Assembly (NCBI GenBank): GCA_030620655.1
Contig: JAUXEH010000218.1
Span: forward strand, 1 to 5,567
Origin: Candidatus Aminicenantota bacterium
Lineage (GTDB): Bacteria; Acidobacteriota; Aminicenantia; Aminicenantales; Aminicenantaceae
Reading direction: 5' to 3'
Length of the DNA: 5,567 nt
Shown here: positions 1-5,567 of the stretch, piece by piece
How positions within the stretch are numbered: the first letter of the stretch is position 1
Layout: each line of letters starts with the position of its first letter
Translations under genes and position numbers: made by a program
Notes under the pieces: generated by a model
Databases searched by the model: none
What the model was told of the DNA's origin: nothing
The model's input: only the letters and a program-made list of their open reading frames with translations

Positions 1-414
1 CTGGGCGGCCACGGCCCCACCATGCTGCCGCTGCCCCGTCTGACCACCGTGGGTGGTGTCCCCCTGACCGATATCGCGGATCAGGACCTGATCGACCGCG
101 TCGTAGACCGCACACGGAAGGCGGGCACTGAGATCGTCCAGCTCTTCGGTAAGGGCTCGGCCTTTTTCTCCCCCGCCTGGAGCGCCATCGTGATCGCAGA
201 GTCGTATCTCAAGGACAAGAATCGCGTCCTGCCCTGCGCCGCTCTCTGTGAAGGCGAATACGGCATCGACGGCCTGTTTATCGGCGTGCCCTGCCTGATC
301 AATGCCAAGGGCATGGAAAAGATCCTCGAGATCTCTCTTGCCGATGATGAAAAAGCCCAGCTCCAAGTCACCAAGGAAAAGGTCCAGGCCACCGTTGACG
401 AGTGCAACGTTTAG
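1..414 (+). CDS. mdh: Malate dehydrogenase, NAD-dependent, LDH-like family (C-terminal part, 5' end outside window)
   Basis: Malate dehydrogenase interconverts malate and oxaloacetate with NAD(H) in the cytoplasm. The window opens in frame, so only the last 137 residues are visible. These begin with LGGHGPTMLPLPR, the catalytic-histidine segment of the LDH/MDH family; the proton-relay histidine is residue 4 of the fragment (codon 10-12). The rest is the substrate-binding domain, with GKGSAFFSPAW, a VLPCAALCEGEYGIDGLFIGVP strand region (here split as VLPCAALCEG and EYGIDGLFIGVP), and a final helix rich in Lys and Glu, all typical of this family's C-terminus. The catalytic NAD fold, substrate-loop arginines and partner aspartate lie upstream and cannot be checked. 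About 137 residues after the histidine segment matches the usual total of roughly 310. One oddity is proline where the family usually has aspartate right after His-Gly. The TAG stop is followed by 42 bases before the fumarase gene, which suggests co-transcription. The family call is firm; the MDH rather than LDH assignment rests on the GGHG motif and the TCA neighbours. Confidence 0.93.
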   Translation: MGGHGPTMLPLPRLTTVGGVPLTDIADQDLIDRVVDRTRKAGTEIVQLFGKGSAFFSPAWSAIVIAESYLKDKNRVLPCAALCEGEYGIDGLFIGVPCLINAKGMEKILEISLADDEKAQLQVTKEKVQATVDECNV

Positions 415-456
415 CCGGCCCGGCCCTACCAGGCTGACTGAGAGAGTTGAATAAAA

Positions 457-1014
457 ATGGCTGAACATCACATCACCACGCCAGTCTCGGATGAAGTCAT
501 CGCAAAGCTCAAGGCGGGAGACTCGGTTTACATCACGGGCTATCTCTACACCGGCCGCGACTCCGCTCATAAAAAGCTGATCGATCTGGTGGATCAAGGG
601 CAGGAGCTTCCCATCGATGTCAAGGGACAGCTCATCTATTATGTCGGCCCCACTCCTGCCCGGCCGGGAAAGGTCATCGGGTCGGCCGGGCCCACGACCA
701 GCTACCGGATGGACTCCTACGCACCCACCCTGCACAGGCTCGGCCTCAAAGGCACGATCGGCAAGGGCAAACGGAGCGAAGAGGTCAAGGAATCACTCAA
801 GACTTACAAGGGTGTGTATCTGGCCGCCGTGGGAGGAGCCGGAGCCTTGATCTCCCAGAGCATCGTGGAAGCGGAAGTGATCGCGTATCCTGAGCTGGGT
901 CCGGAAGCCATCCGGCGCGTCAGGGTCGAAAACTTCCCCTGCATCGTCATCAACGACATGTACGGCGGTGACCTCTACGAAGAAGGCAAAGAAAAGTATC
1001 AGATAAAAGAGTAG
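457..1014 (+). CDS. Class I fumarate hydratase, beta subunit (FumA C-terminal/TtdB family)
   Basis: This is the smaller subunit of the two-part, oxygen-sensitive [4Fe-4S] fumarase, which reversibly hydrates fumarate to malate. It corresponds to the C-terminal domain of one-chain FumA; the iron-sulfur cysteines belong to the alpha subunit, which is absent here. The 185-residue length is normal for the family. Visible signatures are YTGRDSAH (residues 31-38), GPTPARPG (64-71), GPTTSYRMD (78-86), the GLKGTIGKG loop (96-104), AVGGAGALIS (124-133), AYPELGPEAIRR (143-154) and NDMYGGDLYE near the end. The same family includes L(+)-tartrate dehydratase beta, but mdh and sucCD as neighbours favour fumarase. 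I chose ATG 457 because the reading frame aligns with family N-termini; a GAGAGAG stretch at 440-446 could act as a weak ribosome binding site 10 bases upstream. No symbol is given, because fumB also names a different full-length E. coli enzyme. Confidence 0.93.
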   Translation: MAEHHITTPVSDEVIAKLKAGDSVYITGYLYTGRDSAHKKLIDLVDQGQELPIDVKGQLIYYVGPTPARPGKVIGSAGPTTSYRMDSYAPTLHRLGLKGTIGKGKRSEEVKESLKTYKGVYLAAVGGAGALISQSIVEAEVIAYPELGPEAIRRVRVENFPCIVINDMYGGDLYEEGKEKYQIKE

Positions 1015-1024
1015 CCGGAGGTTT

Positions 1025-1071
1025 GGAGGAGCCGGAATCGCCCGATTTCGGCTCCCCTCCATGTTTTATTT
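1025..1071 (+). terminator. Hairpin plus U-rich tail between fumarase beta and sucC (intrinsic terminator or attenuator)
   Basis: The arm at 1030-1039 (AGCCGGAATC) pairs with 1044-1053 (GATTTCGGCT) around a four-base loop, GCCC, with one G-U pair. Below it GGAGG (1025-1029) pairs with CCTCC (1056-1060) across a two-base CC bulge at 1054-1055. After three bases (ATG, 1061-1063) comes TTTTATTT (1064-1071). It starts 10 bases after the fumarase stop codon and ends 40 bases before the sucC start. The shape is that of an intrinsic terminator, although the U run is broken by one A and set back slightly. Readthrough would let it tune the ratio of mdh-fumarase to sucCD message. Confidence 0.7.
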
Positions 1072-1097
1072 CCGGCCGCCCTTACACGTATTCTACA

Positions 1098-1103
1098 AAA
1101 GGA
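1098..1103 (+). promoter_or_regulatory. Ribosome binding site that fixes the sucC start at 1112
   Basis: AAAGGA lies 8 bases upstream of ATG 1112, a good Shine-Dalgarno sequence and spacing. An in-frame ATG at 1061 would add 17 residues, but it sits directly on the 3' foot of the terminator hairpin. Those residues also do not resemble a SucC N-terminus, whereas MKIHEFQAK from 1112 does. Confidence 0.8.
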
Positions 1104-1111
1104 TTGACGAC

Positions 1112-2272
1112 ATGAAGATACACGAGTTCCAAGCCAAACACATCCTCAGCAAGTTCGGCGTCCCCATCCCGCGCAGTGAGGTCGCCGAGACACCCGCACG
1201 TGCCCGTGAGATCGCCGAGGAGATCGGGCCCCGTGTGGTGGTGAAGGCACAGATTCACGCCGGCGGCCGCGGCAAAGGCGGCGGGGTCAAGCTGGCAGGT
1301 TCGCCGGAGGAAGCGGAGAAGCTGGCCGGAGAGATCCTGGGCATGACCCTGGTCACTCACCAGACCGGGCCGGAGGGGAAACTGGTCAAGCTCGTCCTGG
1401 TGGAAGAGGCCCTGGACATCGACCGGGAGCTTTACATCGGGATCGTTATCGACCGGGCCACGGAAGCTCCTGTGATCATGGCCTCATCCCAAGGGGGCAT
1501 GGAGATCGAAAAGGTGGCGGCCGAAACCCCTGAATTGATCTTCAAGGAGTTCATCCATCCCGCCACCGGGTTCGGTGCCTATCAGGCCCGCAAGCTGGCC
1601 TTCAAACTCGAACTGAAGGGAGATTCCTTCAAGCAGGCGGTCAAGTTCCTGATGGCCCTCTACAAGGCCTTCGAAGATTCGGATGCCTCACTGGCGGAGA
1701 TCAATCCCCTGCTCGTGACCAAACAGGGAGATGTCCTGGCACTGGATGCCAAGATGAATTTCGACGACAACGCCCTCAAACGGCACCCCGACATCGCCGA
1801 AATGCGCGACCTGGATGAGGAAGATCCCCTGGAGGCCGAGGCCTCGAAGTTCGACCTCAACTACATCAAGCTGGACGGCAGCGTGGGCTGCATGGTCAAC
1901 GGCGCCGGCCTGGCCATGGCCACCATGGACATCATCATGCATTCTGGAGGCATGCCCGCCAACTTCCTGGATGTGGGCGGGGGAGTTTCCGAGGAAGCCG
2001 TCAAGAACGCCTTCAAGATCCTTGTTTCCGACCAGGACGTCAAGGCCGCCTTGATCAACATCTTCGGCGGCATCGTGCGCTGTGACCTGGTGGCCAACGG
2101 CATCGTCAAAGCCGCCAAGGAACTGGAGCTGGACATCCCCATCGTGGTCAGGTTGGAAGGGACCAACGTGGAGCAGGGCAAACAGATACTGGAAAACTCA
2201 GGAATGGCCTTCCATGCCGCCTCGAGCATGAAGGAAGCCGCAGAAAAGGTCGTCCCGCTGGCCAGCCAATAA
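1112..2272 (+). CDS. sucC: Succinyl-CoA synthetase (ADP-forming), beta subunit
   Basis: SucC is the nucleotide-binding subunit of succinyl-CoA synthetase, which converts succinyl-CoA, nucleoside diphosphate and phosphate to succinate, triphosphate and CoA. At 386 residues it is close to the 388 of E. coli SucC. It opens with MKIHEFQAK and an ATP-grasp domain; KAQIHAGGRGKGG (residues 45-57) is the nucleotide-binding loop. SLAEINPL (193-200) and LDAKMNFDDNAL (211-222) carry the conserved acidic and Asn residues of the metal/nucleotide site. The C-terminal ligase domain has GSVGCMVNGAGLAMATMD (256-273), NFLDVGGG (284-291), NIFGGIVRCD (316-325) and VVRLEGTN (345-352). Pro20 matches E. coli SucC, weakly suggesting ADP rather than GDP use; that is an inference. 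The stop codon overlaps the sucD ribosome binding site, so the two subunits are probably translated together. The call is very secure. Confidence 0.97.
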   Translation: MKIHEFQAKHILSKFGVPIPRSEVAETPARAREIAEEIGPRVVVKAQIHAGGRGKGGGVKLAGSPEEAEKLAGEILGMTLVTHQTGPEGKLVKLVLVEEALDIDRELYIGIVIDRATEAPVIMASSQGGMEIEKVAAETPELIFKEFIHPATGFGAYQARKLAFKLELKGDSFKQAVKFLMALYKAFEDSDASLAEINPLLVTKQGDVLALDAKMNFDDNALKRHPDIAEMRDLDEEDPLEAEASKFDLNYIKLDGSVGCMVNGAGLAMATMDIIMHSGGMPANFLDVGGGVSEEAVKNAFKILVSDQDVKAALINIFGGIVRCDLVANGIVKAAKELELDIPIVVRLEGTNVEQGKQILENSGMAFHAASSMKEAAEKVVPLASQ

Positions 2273-2282
2273 GGAGTCGAAG

Positions 2283-3155
2283 ATGAGCATACTGATAGAT
2301 GAAAACACGCGCGTGGTCGTTCAGGGGATTACCGGCGGAGAGGGCACCTTCCACACCGAGAGGATGCTGGAATACGGCACCAAGGTCGTGGCCGGCGTGA
2401 CTCCCGGGAAGGGCGGTCTGACACATCTGAATGTCCCGGTCTTCAACACCGTGGAAGATGCGGTCCGGAAGGAAGGCGCCAATGCCGCCGCCATATTCGT
2501 GCCGCCCTATTTCGCGGGAGACGCCATCATGGAGGCCACGGATGCCGGAGTGGACCTGGTCGTCTGCATCACGGAAGGGATCCCCACCTTCGACATGATC
2601 AAGGTCAAACAGCTGCTGAAGTCCAAGGGGACCAACATGATCGGCCCCAACACTCCGGGTATCATATCTCCTGGAAAATGCAAGATCGGGATCATGCCGG
2701 GGCAAATACACACCCAGGGTTCTATCGGAATCATCTCCCGTTCCGGCACCCTGACCTACGAAGCCGTGCAGCAGGTCTCCCTGCAGGGATACGGTCAGTC
2801 CACGGCCATCGGGATCGGCGGTGACCCTATCGTGGGACTAAAATATATCGAGCTGCTGGAGCTGTTCAAGAACGACCCGGACACGGATGCCGTGGTCCTG
2901 ATCGGCGAGATCGGTGGATCCGCGGAGGAAGAGGCGGCCGCCTACATCAAGGACAGTTTCCCCAAACCCGTGGTCAGCTTCATCGCCGGGCAGACAGCAC
3001 CTCCGGGCCGCCGCATGGGACACGCCGGCGCCATCATCGCGGGCGGCAAGGGCACGGCCAAGGAAAAGATGGCCGCCCTGGAAGCGGCCGGGGTCCTGGT
3101 CTGCCAGTCCCCCGCCGAGATGGGGACCAAGATCAAGGAAGCCTTATCATCTTAG
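2283..3155 (+). CDS. sucD: Succinyl-CoA synthetase (ADP-forming), alpha subunit
   Basis: SucD binds CoA and carries the phosphohistidine intermediate of succinyl-CoA synthetase. The 290-residue length matches E. coli SucD (289). The N-terminal Rossmann-type CoA-binding domain has VQGITGGEGTFH (residues 13-24) and VTPGKGG (39-45). ITEGIP and the MIGPNTPGIISPG segment follow, then SRSGTLTYEAVQQ. The active-site histidine is His247 (codon 3021-3023) within PPGRRMGHAGAIIAGGKG, equivalent to E. coli His246. The ribosome binding site AAGGAG (2271-2276) starts inside the sucC TAA stop and is 6 bases from ATG 2283. Only 10 bases separate the genes, a classic sucCD arrangement that supports equal subunit production. 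Nothing looks broken. Confidence 0.97.
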   Translation: MSILIDENTRVVVQGITGGEGTFHTERMLEYGTKVVAGVTPGKGGLTHLNVPVFNTVEDAVRKEGANAAAIFVPPYFAGDAIMEATDAGVDLVVCITEGIPTFDMIKVKQLLKSKGTNMIGPNTPGIISPGKCKIGIMPGQIHTQGSIGIISRSGTLTYEAVQQVSLQGYGQSTAIGIGGDPIVGLKYIELLELFKNDPDTDAVVLIGEIGGSAEEEAAAYIKDSFPKPVVSFIAGQTAPPGRRMGHAGAIIAGGKGTAKEKMAALEAAGVLVCQSPAEMGTKIKEALSS

Positions 3156-3231
3156 TAGAGGCGGCGCAGGACCCGACATAACGCATCGCCGACCCAACCT
3201 ACCATCTCTTGGATTAGGGTGAAAAGAGTTT

Positions 3232-3261
3232 TTGATTGGAAGTGTCGGCAGCTTTTATGAA
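3232..3261 (+). promoter_or_regulatory. Weak candidate promoter upstream of the PHP gene
   Basis: The 125-base gap after sucD turns AT-rich in its last part. TTGATT (3232-3237) and TATGAA (3256-3261), 18 bases apart, match 4 of 6 bases each to the sigma-70 -35 and -10 consensus. Transcription would begin near 3268, very close to the ribosome binding site AGGA (3268-3271), which makes this exact placement awkward. I record it because no other promoter is evident and the gap suggests a new transcription unit. Confidence 0.3.
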
Positions 3262-3280
3262 TTATTCAGGATAAGACATT

Positions 3281-4012
3281 ATGCCGAGACTCAAAGTCGA
3301 CCTCCACACACACACGGGTGACGATCCCCGGGATGTCGTGCACTACAATACACTCAGGTTGATCGACAAGGCCGCCCGCCTCGGCTACGATGCCATCGCC
3401 ATCACCAACCATGACAGGGTAACCGATGAAGGCCACATCCGGGCCTATGCCCGGGACAGGGGTATCCTGCTCATCCCGGGAATGGAGGCCACGCTGTCGG
3501 GCAAACATGTCGTCATCCTCAAACCAGCCGTCAAAGACAACTTCACGGAGCGCACGCTGGAACAGCTGCCCGAGCTCGTGACGGAGGACAGCCTCGTCAT
3601 CGCACCCCACCCCTATTTCCCGCATCTCAAATCCCTGAGAGAACAATGTACGGAATATATTTCCTTTATCCATGCCGTGGAATTCTCCCACTTCTATACC
3701 AGATGCATCAACTTCAACAAGAAAGCCGTGGAAACGGCCAAGGCCCACTCGCTGCCCCTGGTGGGGACTTCAGACTGTCACCAACTCTGGGAATTCGGCA
3801 CCACCTACTCGATCGTGGAGGCGGACAGGAATATGGATTCCATAATCGACGCCGTCAAGCAGGGCAAGGTCGAGCTGGTCTCAGCCCCCCTCAAGCCCTG
3901 GCAGATGGCCTTCATCCTGACCAAGCTCTCGGAAGTCAAGTTCTTCCAGATCCTTCCCGGCTTGAAGCCCCGGCCTCCGCATCCTCGGCCTGACAGCTCT
4001 TCCGTTGACTAA
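3281..4012 (+). CDS. PHP-domain metal-dependent hydrolase of unknown substrate
   Basis: This is a 243-residue single-domain member of the PHP (polymerase and histidinol phosphatase) superfamily, whose members are metal-dependent phosphoesterases. The expected metal ligands are all visible: DLHTHT (His9, His11), ITNHD (His44, Asp45), the PGMEA glutamate (Glu69), GKHVV (His76), APHPY (His110), HAVEF (His131), and GTSDCH (Asp165, His167). The enzyme therefore looks catalytically intact. Residues 176-205 resemble the short region that follows the metal site in stand-alone PHP proteins. The last 18 residues (226-243) are a Pro/Arg/Ser-rich, probably disordered tail. There is no signal peptide or membrane segment, so it should be cytoplasmic. 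ATG 3281 has AGGA at 3268-3271, 9 bases upstream. Relatives include histidinol phosphatases and the YciV/RNase AM exonuclease group, but the sequence does not assign this protein to either; the substrate is unknown. It precedes a MATE transporter by 29 bases. Confidence 0.88.
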   Translation: MPRLKVDLHTHTGDDPRDVVHYNTLRLIDKAARLGYDAIAITNHDRVTDEGHIRAYARDRGILLIPGMEATLSGKHVVILKPAVKDNFTERTLEQLPELVTEDSLVIAPHPYFPHLKSLREQCTEYISFIHAVEFSHFYTRCINFNKKAVETAKAHSLPLVGTSDCHQLWEFGTTYSIVEADRNMDSIIDAVKQGKVELVSAPLKPWQMAFILTKLSEVKFFQILPGLKPRPPHPRPDSSSVD

Positions 4013-4032
4013 CTGAGCAGACAGGCTATAAT
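4005..4032 (+). promoter_or_regulatory. Strong sigma-70-type promoter for the MATE gene, overlapping the PHP stop codon
   Basis: TTGACT (4005-4010; 5 of 6 to consensus) and TATAAT (4027-4032; perfect) are separated by 16 bases. The -35 box covers the last two PHP codons and the first base of the TAA stop. Transcription would start around 4037-4042, while the MATE ATG is at 4042, so the message would be leaderless or have at most about five leader bases. A perfect -10 box is notable in such a GC-rich setting. The only Shine-Dalgarno-like element is AGG at 4033-4035, which might serve readthrough transcripts from the PHP gene. Confidence 0.72.
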
Positions 4033-4041
4033 AGGCGCTTC

Positions 4042-5454
4042 ATGCCCAACTCGAAGCCATCCGACCAAGCCGCCGCACCGGCCCCCAAAGGTGTACAAAC
4101 TCTCCTGGGAAACCCGAAGAAAGCCATCATCAAGCTTTCCATCCCCATGATCGTGGCCATGTCCGTGCACACGCTCTACAGTTTTGTGGACGGGATGTGG
4201 GTCGCGGGATTGGGGCCTGACGCCCTGTCCGCCATCGGTTTCACATTCCCCTTCTTCTTCATGCTTATGGCCCTTTCAGCGGGACTCGGCGTAGGGGGAA
4301 GCTCTGCGGTATCCCGCATGATCGGGGCTAAGGACAAGAACGGCGCCGATAGTGTCGCCACCCACACCATGGTCCTCATGCTGCTCACCGCCCTGGTCAT
4401 CGCCCTCCCCTTCTTCATCTTTGCCCCGGCGATCTTCGCCCGCCTGGGCGCAGGCCCCGTCGCCGGGATGGCGGGTGAATACGCCCGCATCATTTTCGGG
4501 GGGACCTTGATCATCTTCTTCGGCCAGGTGGCCGCCGCCCTTCTGCGGGGCGAAGGGGATGTCAAACGCGCCATGGTCGTCATGATGATCAGTTCCGGGC
4601 TGAACATCCTCCTCGACCCGGTCTTCATCTACCTGCTGAAACTCGGCGTTCCGGGAGCGGCCTGGGCAACCCTGATCTCCATCTGTATATCGAGCGGATA
4701 CCTCTTCTACGTCTTCTTTATCAAGCGGGACACCTATGTCGATATCAAATTCCGCGGCTTCCGTTTCCGGAAGGTCATCCTCTCTGACATCCTGATGGTC
4801 GGGATCCCGGCCTCGTTCCAGCAATTGACCATGGCCGCTGCCATGCTCATCCTCAACCTGATCGCGGTCAAAGTCGGCGGGACCGACGGTGTGGCGATCT
4901 TCACGACCGGATGGAGGGTGGTCATGTTCGCCTCCCTTCCCCTGATGGGGATCGCTACGGCCGTGGTATCCGTGACCGGGGCCGCCTTCGGCGGAAAGGC
5001 ATACACGAAGCTGGACAGCGCCTACATGTACGCCATCAAGATCGGGGTGATCATCGAGCTGGCCATGGCTACCATCACCTACATTCTGGCACCGCATATC
5101 GCCTGGCTCTTCACCATGACCCAGGATTCGATCCGCATCCGGGCCGATCTCATCAACTTCCTGCGCATCATGTGCATCTTCTATCCCGCCGTCTCTCCCG
5201 GCATGCTGTCCTCGGCCATGTTCCAGGGTACGGGAAAGGGCACCTATTCCCTGGTGCTTACTATCACACGAACCGTTATCCTTACCACCCCCCTGGCCTA
5301 CATCATGGCCGTTACGCTGGGCATGCAGCTAGATGGTCTCTGGTGGGGGATCGTGATCGGCAACTCGACAGGCGCCCTCATCGCGTTCATCTGGGGCCGG
5401 GCCTATGTACGCGGCCTGCTGGCGGCCCGGCCCGCGGTCACTGCTGCAGCCTGA
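4042..5454 (+). CDS. MATE family multidrug/toxin efflux transporter
   Basis: This is a 470-residue inner-membrane protein of the MATE family, which exports drugs or other organic compounds in exchange for Na+ or H+. It shows about 12 hydrophobic segments in two six-helix halves, at roughly residues 28-55, 60-84, 108-130, 146-168, 178-200, 205-227, 246-275, 285-312, 327-350, 370-395, 405-427 and 432-455. The first 24 residues are hydrophilic and Ala/Pro-rich, probably cytoplasmic. Family marks are SFVDGMWVAGLG in helix 1, where Asp50 matches the position of the cation-coupling aspartate of NorM by motif. GEGDVKRAMVV and SGLNILLDPVFIY (185-197) follow helix 4, and the second-half counterpart is MFQGTGKG (393-400). 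Subfamily and substrate cannot be read from the sequence. ATG 4042 is the only plausible start: an in-frame stop lies at 4006-4008, no ATG, GTG or TTG falls in between, and the next ATG (residue 36) is inside helix 1. There is no proper ribosome binding site. Confidence 0.93.
   Translation: MPNSKPSDQAAAPAPKGVQTLLGNPKKAIIKLSIPMIVAMSVHTLYSFVDGMWVAGLGPDALSAIGFTFPFFFMLMALSAGLGVGGSSAVSRMIGAKDKNGADSVATHTMVLMLLTALVIALPFFIFAPAIFARLGAGPVAGMAGEYARIIFGGTLIIFFGQVAAALLRGEGDVKRAMVVMMISSGLNILLDPVFIYLLKLGVPGAAWATLISICISSGYLFYVFFIKRDTYVDIKFRGFRFRKVILSDILMVGIPASFQQLTMAAAMLILNLIAVKVGGTDGVAIFTTGWRVVMFASLPLMGIATAVVSVTGAAFGGKAYTKLDSAYMYAIKIGVIIELAMATITYILAPHIAWLFTMTQDSIRIRADLINFLRIMCIFYPAVSPGMLSSAMFQGTGKGTYSLVLTITRTVILTTPLAYIMAVTLGMQLDGLWWGIVIGNSTGALIAFIWGRAYVRGLLAARPAVTAAA
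5394..5433. repeat. Perfect 10-bp inverted repeat at the 3' end of the MATE gene
   Basis: GGGCCGGGCC (5394-5403) and GGCCCGGCCC (5424-5433) are exact reverse complements separated by 20 bases, inside the last coding segment. There is no U run after it, so it is not a standard intrinsic terminator. It could still stabilise the 3' end or pause RNA polymerase between the convergent genes. Such GC-only arms can arise by chance from Ala, Arg, Gly and Pro codons. Confidence 0.4.
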
Positions 5455-5462
5455 ATCCCTGA

Positions 5463-5567
5463 TCAATACCAGCCGCGGTAGGGAACGAGCGGCATGTCTC
5501 CCGTCTTTGTCACACGCAGGAAGGGGAACACATCGCCCTTCTCCGGCACCAGCTTGTAGGCCCAGTA
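5463..5567 (-). CDS. Unidentified protein, C-terminal 34 residues (5' end outside window)
   Basis: Read on the minus strand, an open frame enters at 5567 and runs 34 codons to a TGA at 5465-5463. The tail starts YWAYKLVPEKGD and ends TGDMPLVPYRGWY, rich in Tyr and Trp. It looks like real coding sequence: the frame stays open to the window edge, the codons have G/C-rich wobble positions, and the stop falls just 8 bases past the convergent MATE stop, as tightly packed genes often do. I do not recognise the family, and too little is visible to infer localisation or role. The gene is convergent with the MATE gene, so they do not share an operon. Confidence 0.55.
   Translation of the reverse strand, partial: YWAYKLVPEKGDVFPFLRVTKTGDMPLVPYRGWY

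Noticed and set aside
659..668. Perfect palindrome CCCGGCCGGG inside the fumarase beta gene
   Set aside because: It encodes the conserved Ala-Arg-Pro-Gly of the family motif, so protein constraint plus GC-rich codons explain it.
1061..1111. Longer sucC starting at ATG 1061
   Set aside because: That ATG lies on the terminator foot with no ribosome binding site. The 17 extra residues are unlike SucC, while ATG 1112 has a good AAAGGA and gives the conserved N-terminus.
2148..2711. Minus-strand open frame of 187 codons across the sucC/sucD junction
   Set aside because: It is a shadow of two secure genes, with no recognisable motif and no upstream signals.
3206..3233. CTCTT / AAGAG hairpin followed by TTTTT after sucD, as a terminator
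   Set aside because: The stem is only five mostly weak base pairs around a 13-base loop, too unstable to call. The end of the sucCD transcript is therefore not identified.
3156..3280. Possible small RNA, riboswitch or attachment site in the 125-base sucD-PHP gap
   Set aside because: I found no stable fold, direct repeats or tRNA-like end; only a weak promoter candidate and a ribosome binding site are supported.
4276..5097. Long minus-strand open frame (273 codons) opposite the MATE gene
   Set aside because: It lies wholly inside a well-supported plus-strand gene. Its predicted product is a low-complexity run of His, Asp, Gly and Glu typical of the complement of a GC-rich membrane-protein gene.
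417..5432. Repeated GGCCCGGCC / GGCCGGGCC words at 417-425, 684-692, 5395-5403 and 5424-5432
   Set aside because: They are short GC-only words in a GC-rich genome, with no regular spacing or shared context. Only the close inverted pair at the MATE 3' end was kept, at low confidence.

Overview
This is a GC-rich bacterial window carrying central carbon metabolism genes followed by two accessory genes. The host looks like an anaerobic or facultative bacterium, possibly Desulfobacterota or a similar lineage. That guess rests on three things: high GC with G/C-rich wobble positions, a two-subunit class I (Fe-S) fumarase, and an LDH-like malate dehydrogenase clustered with succinyl-CoA synthetase. 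No taxonomic marker is present, so confidence in the lineage is low.

Positions 1-3155 hold a four-gene plus-strand cluster for the C4-dicarboxylate part of the TCA cycle. In order these are the 3' end of malate dehydrogenase (mdh, 1-414), the fumarase beta subunit (457-1014), and succinyl-CoA synthetase beta (sucC, 1112-2272) and alpha (sucD, 2283-3155). They interconvert oxaloacetate/malate, malate/fumarate, and succinate/succinyl-CoA. The cluster would fit an oxidative TCA cycle, a reductive branch, or a methylmalonyl-CoA (propionate) route; the window does not decide between them. Fumarate reductase/succinate dehydrogenase and the fumarase alpha subunit are not present. A hairpin followed by a U-rich run lies between the fumarase gene and sucC, so sucCD may be partly uncoupled from mdh-fumarase.

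Positions 3156-3280 are a 125-base intergenic region with a weak promoter candidate and no convincing terminator. Then come a stand-alone PHP-domain metal-dependent hydrolase (3281-4012) and a 12-helix MATE-family efflux transporter (4042-5454). The 29-base gap before the MATE gene contains a near-consensus sigma-70-type promoter. Its -35 box overlaps the PHP stop codon, and its -10 box sits so close to the only possible start codon that the transcript should be leaderless or nearly so.

The window ends with the last 34 codons of an unidentified minus-strand gene (5463-5567). It converges on the MATE gene with only 8 bases between the stop codons. I saw no RNA gene, CRISPR array, mobile element or recognisable novel multi-gene system. 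The most interesting signals are regulatory: the leaderless-type promoter and the internal terminator or attenuator.
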